Of a stretch of DNA of 64,000 nucleotides, positions 59,865 to 64,000 are shown piece by piece. The first letter of the stretch is position 1; each line of letters opens with the position of its first letter. The notes under the pieces are model-generated. The model was given only the letters and a program-made list of their open reading frames with translations. It was not told where the DNA came from and did no database searches. This DNA comes from Microbacterium croceum. Its GTDB lineage: Bacteria; Actinomycetota; Actinomycetes; Actinomycetales; Microbacteriaceae. The translations under genes and the position numbers were made by a program. The stretch lies in assembly GCF_023091245.1 (NCBI RefSeq), contig NZ_JAHWXN010000001.1:496001-560000 (forward strand), in the 5' to 3' direction.

Positions 59865-62060
59865 ATGACCGTGACCACCCCCGAAGCCGGCCTCCGTGCG
59901 CTCCTTCTGCGACTCACGCGCAGGACGGCGGTCTTCGCGATCGCACTCGGGGTCTGTGGATTCGTGGCTCCCAGCGGAGTCGTCGCCGCAACCGACGACG
60001 CTCCGACGAAGGATGACGAGACGGTCGAGCTCTACGTCTCGGCGGGGGCACGGGGTGCCGTGGCCGTCGGCGGCTCGACGTCGGCGATCGTCACGGTGCA
60101 GAACGAGACCGAGTCGCCGTTGAGCGGCGGACGAGTGCATGTCGAGCTCAACCGCACACCGCTCGTCGACAACGAGGCGATCACCACCTGGCTCGACGAC
60201 GGCGACGCCTCCGGTGATTTCACCGCGCTCGGCAGCGAGACCACGACCTCCGTGGATGCCGGCGACGAGGAGTCGACGACCGTCGTCATGCCGGACGACG
60301 TGCTCGGCGACATCGCTCCGGGGGTCTACCCGCTGCGCGCGGTTCTCACCGGCGCGACCACAGGAGCAGCGGAAACCGATGACGAGGTCGATCGCGATGC
60401 CGAGGCGACGAGCGTGCTGGTCGTCACGGCCGGCAGGGCCGCGCGGGTCGGTGTTCTCGTGCCGATCACGGCGACTCCGGCCGACGGCGCGCTGCTCACG
60501 TCAGACGAGCTCAGCACGCTCACTGCCGACGACGGCGCGCTCACCGCGCAGCTCGACGGCGTCGCGGGTACCGCGGCGATCCTCGCCATCGACCCGGCGA
60601 TCATGGCCTCGATCCGCGTGCTCGGCACCGCGGCACCGGCATCGGCGACCGAGTGGCTCGCCCGGCTCGACGAGCTGCCGAACGAGCGGTTCGCCCTCCA
60701 GTTCGGTGACGCGGATGCCACCGCGCAGGCACAGGCCCAGCTCCCGTCGCTGCTGCAGCCGACCACTCTCGCACCGTTCCTCGACGAACGGAACTTCCCG
60801 AAGACGCCGGCCGCTCCGATCACGGATGCCCCCGCGATGAGCGCCACACCCTCCCCCGCGGCGCCGGAGACGCCCACGCTTCCCGACGACGAGACGCTCT
60901 CCGAGGTAGACGGTTCGATATCCGGGGTGCTCTGGCCGCGCGGAGACGTCACCCAAGACGACCTGGCGACCTTCGCGGACTACCTCGGCCGCGCTCCTCT
61001 CACGGTCCTCCCGTCGAGCAGCGTCGGCGGCGAGACCTCTGCGCACGCCACCGTGGGCTCGTCCGCGATCCTGGTCACCGACGATGCGGCGTCGGGAGTG
61101 CTGTCGCAGGCAGCGGCAGAGAACCACACCGCGGCCCGCCAACGCTCTCTGGCGGCAGCGACAGCGCATCTCTTCCTCGCCTCACAGAGCTCCCCCACCA
61201 CTCCTCTGCTCGTCGGACTCGATCGCGACGAGACCCGCAGTGCCGATGCGCTGCGAGATGCGATCTCCACCGCCGACACCGTGGGATTCGGTCTCACCGA
61301 CCTCCGCGCCACACCCGCAACAGCTGCGAAGCTGACGACGAAGCCCGATGCGGGTCGCGCTGCCGCCGTCGGCGAGCTGCTCGCCGACGAGAACACGCTC
61401 ACGGGCTTCTCCTCGATCCTCACGGACCCTCAGCTGATGCTGAGCCCCGAGCGCATCCGGATCCTGCGCACCCTCGCCGTCGGCATCCCGGCGGACTCCT
61501 TCGGTGCCGAGGTCGCCGCGCACCGCACAGCGACACAGAAGACCCTGAGCGCGGTCAGCATCCCTCCGTCGAGCACGATCCAGCTGCTCACCGCTGCCGC
61601 CGATCTCCCCTTCCGGGTGCGCAACGACCTGCCCTGGCCGGTGACCGTGCAGCTGACGGTCATCCCGACCGACCTGCGCCTCGATGTGGAACCGGTGACG
61701 ATCGCCGAGGTCCCCGCGAAGTCCAGCACCCGCGTCAAGGTTCCCGTGTCCGCCCGTGTCGGTAGTGGCGAGCTCACGCTCCGGCTGAGCCTGTCGACTC
61801 CCACCGGTGTTCCGATCGGTGGAACCGAGAGCGTCCGCGTCGCCGTGCGTGCCGAATGGGAGACCATCGGGCTCGCCGTCCTCGGCGGGCTGATCGTCGT
61901 GCTGATCGGGCTGGGCGTGTGGCGCACTGTGCGGCGCCGACGGAACGAGGCGAACGCGGAAGCGGCGGATGCAGACGAAGCCGCCGATCCGGATGCTGTG
62001 GAAGAGGATGCTGTGAACACTGGCCCGGATGCCGCCTCGACCGAGAAGCCGAATGAGTAG
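59865..62060 (+). CDS. DUF6049 family secreted/membrane protein
   Basis: This 731-residue protein has an N-terminal signal (RRTAVFAIALGVCGFVAPSGVVAAT), a long extracytoplasmic region with a beta-rich start (TSAIVTVQNETESPLSGGRVHVEL) and a C-terminal helix (about 667-688) plus acidic cytoplasmic tail. It matches the actinobacterial DUF6049 family, which is almost always located just before murJ, as here. A role with the lipid II flippase in wall synthesis is inferred from this. GAGGAAG precedes ATG 59865. tagaat at 59805-59810 could be a -10 box. Its last 8 bases overlap murJ. Confidence 0.88.
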   Translation: MTVTTPEAGLRALLLRLTRRTAVFAIALGVCGFVAPSGVVAATDDAPTKDDETVELYVSAGARGAVAVGGSTSAIVTVQNETESPLSGGRVHVELNRTPLVDNEAITTWLDDGDASGDFTALGSETTTSVDAGDEESTTVVMPDDVLGDIAPGVYPLRAVLTGATTGAAETDDEVDRDAEATSVLVVTAGRAARVGVLVPITATPADGALLTSDELSTLTADDGALTAQLDGVAGTAAILAIDPAIMASIRVLGTAAPASATEWLARLDELPNERFALQFGDADATAQAQAQLPSLLQPTTLAPFLDERNFPKTPAAPITDAPAMSATPSPAAPETPTLPDDETLSEVDGSISGVLWPRGDVTQDDLATFADYLGRAPLTVLPSSSVGGETSAHATVGSSAILVTDDAASGVLSQAAAENHTAARQRSLAAATAHLFLASQSSPTTPLLVGLDRDETRSADALRDAISTADTVGFGLTDLRATPATAAKLTTKPDAGRAAAVGELLADENTLTGFSSILTDPQLMLSPERIRILRTLAVGIPADSFGAEVAAHRTATQKTLSAVSIPPSSTIQLLTAAADLPFRVRNDLPWPVTVQLTVIPTDLRLDVEPVTIAEVPAKSSTRVKVPVSARVGSGELTLRLSLSTPTGVPIGGTESVRVAVRAEWETIGLAVLGGLIVVLIGLGVWRTVRRRRNEANAEAADADEAADPDAVEEDAVNTGPDAASTEKPNE

Positions 62061-63687
62061 CCTCGGCCGCGCGAGCGCCATCATCGGCGCGGGCACCATG
62101 GTGTCGCGCGTGACGGGGTTGCTGCGCAGCATCGTGCTGGTGGGGGTGATCGGCTCCTACAAATCGGGACCGGCCGATGCCTTCACGTTCGCCAACCAGC
62201 TCCCGAACAGCGTGTTCTCGCTGATCTCCGTGGGTATCCTCACGGCCGTCATCGTCCCTCAGATCGTGAAGGCCGCGGCGGATGCCGACGGCGGGAACGC
62301 CTTCATCTCGAAACTCTTCACGTTGGGAACCGTCGTCCTGGTCGTGATCACCGGGATCGCGACGGCCGCTGCCCCGTGGCTGGTTCATCTGGCCGCGGGC
62401 AAGGCATCGCCCGACATCCTGGCTCTCGCCACAGCGCTCGCGTACTGGTGCCTTCCGCAGATCCTGTTCTACGGCCTCTATGCCCTGCTGGGCGAAGCTC
62501 TGAACGCCCGTCGAATCTTCGGTCCGTTCACCTGGGCTCCCGTCATCAACAACGTCGTCTCGATCATCGGGTTCCTCATCCTGGGCGCCGTGTTCGCTCC
62601 GGTCTCCACGAACGCGGCGGAGTGGACGCCGGCGATGATCAACACCCTCGGCGGCACGGCGACACTGGGCATCGCCCTTCAGGCGGTCGTGCTTCTGGTG
62701 TTCTGGCGTCGCACCGGTCTCGCTCTGAAGCCCGACTTCCGGTGGCGGGGTGTCGGTCTCGGCGCTGTCGGGCGCCTCGCCGGGTGGACCTTCCTGATGG
62801 CCTTCGCGAGTCTTGCCGCCGGAATGCTGCAGGGGTTCATCATCAGCGAGGCGGCGGGTGCCGGGGCTTCGGCGACGGTGACTGCGAACGCCTGGCTGAT
62901 CTTCATGCTGCCGTACTCGGTCATCGTGCTGTCGATCGGTACTCCCTACTTCACACAGATCAGCGAGCACGCGGCAGCGGGCCGCCATCAGGAGGTCCGT
63001 GCGGACATCGCGCGGAGCATCCGCACCCTCCTCTTCTTCATCGTCGCTGCCGTCGCTGCCGTCGCAGCCTCCGCGATCCCCGCATCCCGCGTCTTCTCGA
63101 AGGCCACGGAAGACGTCAGCGCCGCGAGCGCCGCCGAAGCCGCCGCCCTCGTCCTGCTCTGCTACCTCGTGAGCCTGATCCCGCTCACGATCCTCTTCAT
63201 CGTGCAGCGCACGTTCTACGCCTACGACGACACCCGCACGCCGTTCTGGTTCACGATCTTCCAGTGCGTGCTGATCGTGGCGACCACTCTCGCCGCCTGG
63301 GGTCTGCTCGAGGCCGATGTCATCCCGATCACCTCTCTCGCCGCTGCGGTGGCCCTCGGTCAGTCGATCGCGAGCATCCTGCAGACCGTGGTGGCGACCT
63401 GGTTGCTGCACCGCAAGATCGGCGGCCTGCAGGTCGGCAGCTGGATGCTCACGATCGGCCGCTTCGCCGTCGCCGGCATCCCCGCAGGATTCGCCGGCTG
63501 GGGCGTCTACCTGCTCGCCGGAGGCGCCGACGGATGGATGGTCGCCGGCCAGTTCCTCGGCGCCCTCGGCACCGCGGTCATCGGCCTCGTCGTGGTCGGG
63601 GTCTACATCGGCATCCTCGCCCTGATGCGTGCCCCCGAGCTCACGGTCGCGGGCGCCCTGGTGCGCCGATTCCTGCCCGGCCGCTGA
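62053..63687 (+). CDS. murJ: Lipid II flippase MurJ (MviN family)
   Basis: This 544-residue membrane protein has about 14 helices and moves lipid II across the membrane for peptidoglycan synthesis. The start SLGRASAIIGAGTMVSRVTGLLRSIVLV is diagnostic, and QLPNSVFSLISVGILTAVIVPQIV and FYAYDDTRTPFW are conserved. ATG 62053 overlaps the DUF6049 stop. It lacks the C-terminal pseudokinase domain seen in mycobacterial MviN, as in other Microbacteriaceae. Confidence 0.95.
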   Translation: MSSLGRASAIIGAGTMVSRVTGLLRSIVLVGVIGSYKSGPADAFTFANQLPNSVFSLISVGILTAVIVPQIVKAAADADGGNAFISKLFTLGTVVLVVITGIATAAAPWLVHLAAGKASPDILALATALAYWCLPQILFYGLYALLGEALNARRIFGPFTWAPVINNVVSIIGFLILGAVFAPVSTNAAEWTPAMINTLGGTATLGIALQAVVLLVFWRRTGLALKPDFRWRGVGLGAVGRLAGWTFLMAFASLAAGMLQGFIISEAAGAGASATVTANAWLIFMLPYSVIVLSIGTPYFTQISEHAAAGRHQEVRADIARSIRTLLFFIVAAVAAVAASAIPASRVFSKATEDVSAASAAEAAALVLLCYLVSLIPLTILFIVQRTFYAYDDTRTPFWFTIFQCVLIVATTLAAWGLLEADVIPITSLAAAVALGQSIASILQTVVATWLLHRKIGGLQVGSWMLTIGRFAVAGIPAGFAGWGVYLLAGGADGWMVAGQFLGALGTAVIGLVVVGVYIGILALMRAPELTVAGALVRRFLPGR

Positions 63688-63732
63688 GGCGGCCATCGAG
63701 CCGTCTCCCAGCCCGACACGCGACCCTGGTCA

Positions 63733-63759
63733 GGGAATGCCTCGCGGCTACCATGGGTT
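63733..63759 (+). promoter_or_regulatory. SigR/SigH-type promoter upstream of trxB
   Basis: gggaat (63733-63738) and gtt (63757-63759) are separated by exactly 18 bases, matching the GGAAT-N18-GTT consensus of the thiol-stress sigma factors SigR (Streptomyces) and SigH (Mycobacterium). The site is about 48 bases before the trxB start. Those sigma factors control trxBA in both groups. Confidence 0.75.
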
Positions 63760-63806
63760 GAAGCACTCGAAGGTCATTCGACTGCAGTTTCTAAGACGGA
63801 GAGCAC

Positions 63807-64000
63807 ATGCGTCAGGTCATCATCATCGGCTCCGGCCCCGCCGGATTCACGGCTGCCATCTACGCAGCCCGAGCGAACCTCAAGCCGCTGCTCATCGCGA
63901 GCTCGGTCGAGGTCGGCGGCGAGCTCATGAACACCACCGAGGTCGAGAACTACCCGGGCTTCCCCGAGGGCATCCAGGGCCCAGAGCTCATGGCGAAGTT
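63807..64000 (+). CDS. trxB: Thioredoxin reductase, N-terminal part (runs off the right edge)
   Basis: Only the first 64 residues are seen. They begin [20 protein letters not shown], the FAD-binding GxGxxG of thioredoxin reductase, followed by [19 protein letters not shown], typical of TrxB. The NADPH domain and CxxC motif lie beyond the window. ATG 63807 has GGAGAG upstream. The SigR-like promoter predicts induction by thiol oxidation. trxA is expected to follow. Confidence 0.92.
   Translation, partial: MRQVIIIGSGPAGFTAAIYAARANLKPLLIASSVEVGGELMNTTEVENYPGFPEGIQGPELMAK

Noticed and set aside
61774..63696. 640-codon minus-strand frame
   Set aside because: It is antisense to DUF6049 and murJ, which have clear family motifs. 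The frame encodes a repetitive acidic and basic mixture.

Overview
The window looks like chromosomal DNA of a high-GC actinobacterium, most probably a Microbacterium or a close relative in the Microbacteriaceae. The grounds are the very high GC, the actinobacterial gene families (DUF6049, GAP/Sap-family protein, DUF1684), the dense ATGA- and GTGA-coupled operons, and the DUF6049-murJ-trxB order at the right edge. That gene set normally lies near the actinobacterial replication origin. The genus is an inference.

Layout: (1) 1-8.1 kb, minus strand: a carbohydrate-type ABC importer operon led by a LacI regulator with two operators, followed by three tandem ADP-ribosylglycohydrolase-family genes and one cut-off gene. 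(2) 8.1-16.3 kb: a CaiB-type CoA-transferase and a CitE-like lyase, then a complete Opp/Dpp-type importer, with a divergent AsnC/Lrp regulator. (3) 16.4-19.6 kb: small metabolic or unknown genes. (4) 19.6-23.5 kb: an accessory patch with a degenerate IS481 element abutting an IS5-family element, then lower-GC genes (small membrane protein, cutinase, XRE regulator). (5) 23.6-29.2 kb: DUF1684 and a second complete Opp/Dpp system. (6) 29.3-35.4 kb: DUF779, aldehyde dehydrogenase, an AcoR-like regulator without its AAA+ domain, and a CitA-type histidine kinase with an AraC-type response regulator. (7) 35.6-39.5 kb: CCA-adding enzyme, HD protein and membrane proteins. (8) 39.6-50.1 kb: an anchored purple-acid-phosphatase-like enzyme, then a two-domain AsnC regulator and an operon of aldehyde dehydrogenase, PuuD-like amidohydrolase, DUF3830 and a PotABCD-like importer. 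(9) 50.2-59.8 kb: Tat-exported phosphoesterase, carboxylesterase, GAP-family protein, a NarL-type two-component system, a decayed surface-protein tail, an LLM flavin oxidoreductase and a class I methyltransferase. (10) 59.9-64 kb: DUF6049, murJ and the start of trxB, which has a SigR-like promoter.

Four complete ABC import systems, each with its own regulator or catabolic genes, point to a scavenging, soil- or host-associated lifestyle. The strongest candidates for something little described are the triple ADP-ribosylglycohydrolase/ABC operon and the aldehyde dehydrogenase-PuuD-DUF3830-ABC operon. Sequence features of note are a family of related intergenic hairpins, strong hairpins directly behind two binding-protein genes, and an in-frame duplication at the start of the AsnC gene. 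No rRNA, tRNA or CRISPR array was seen.
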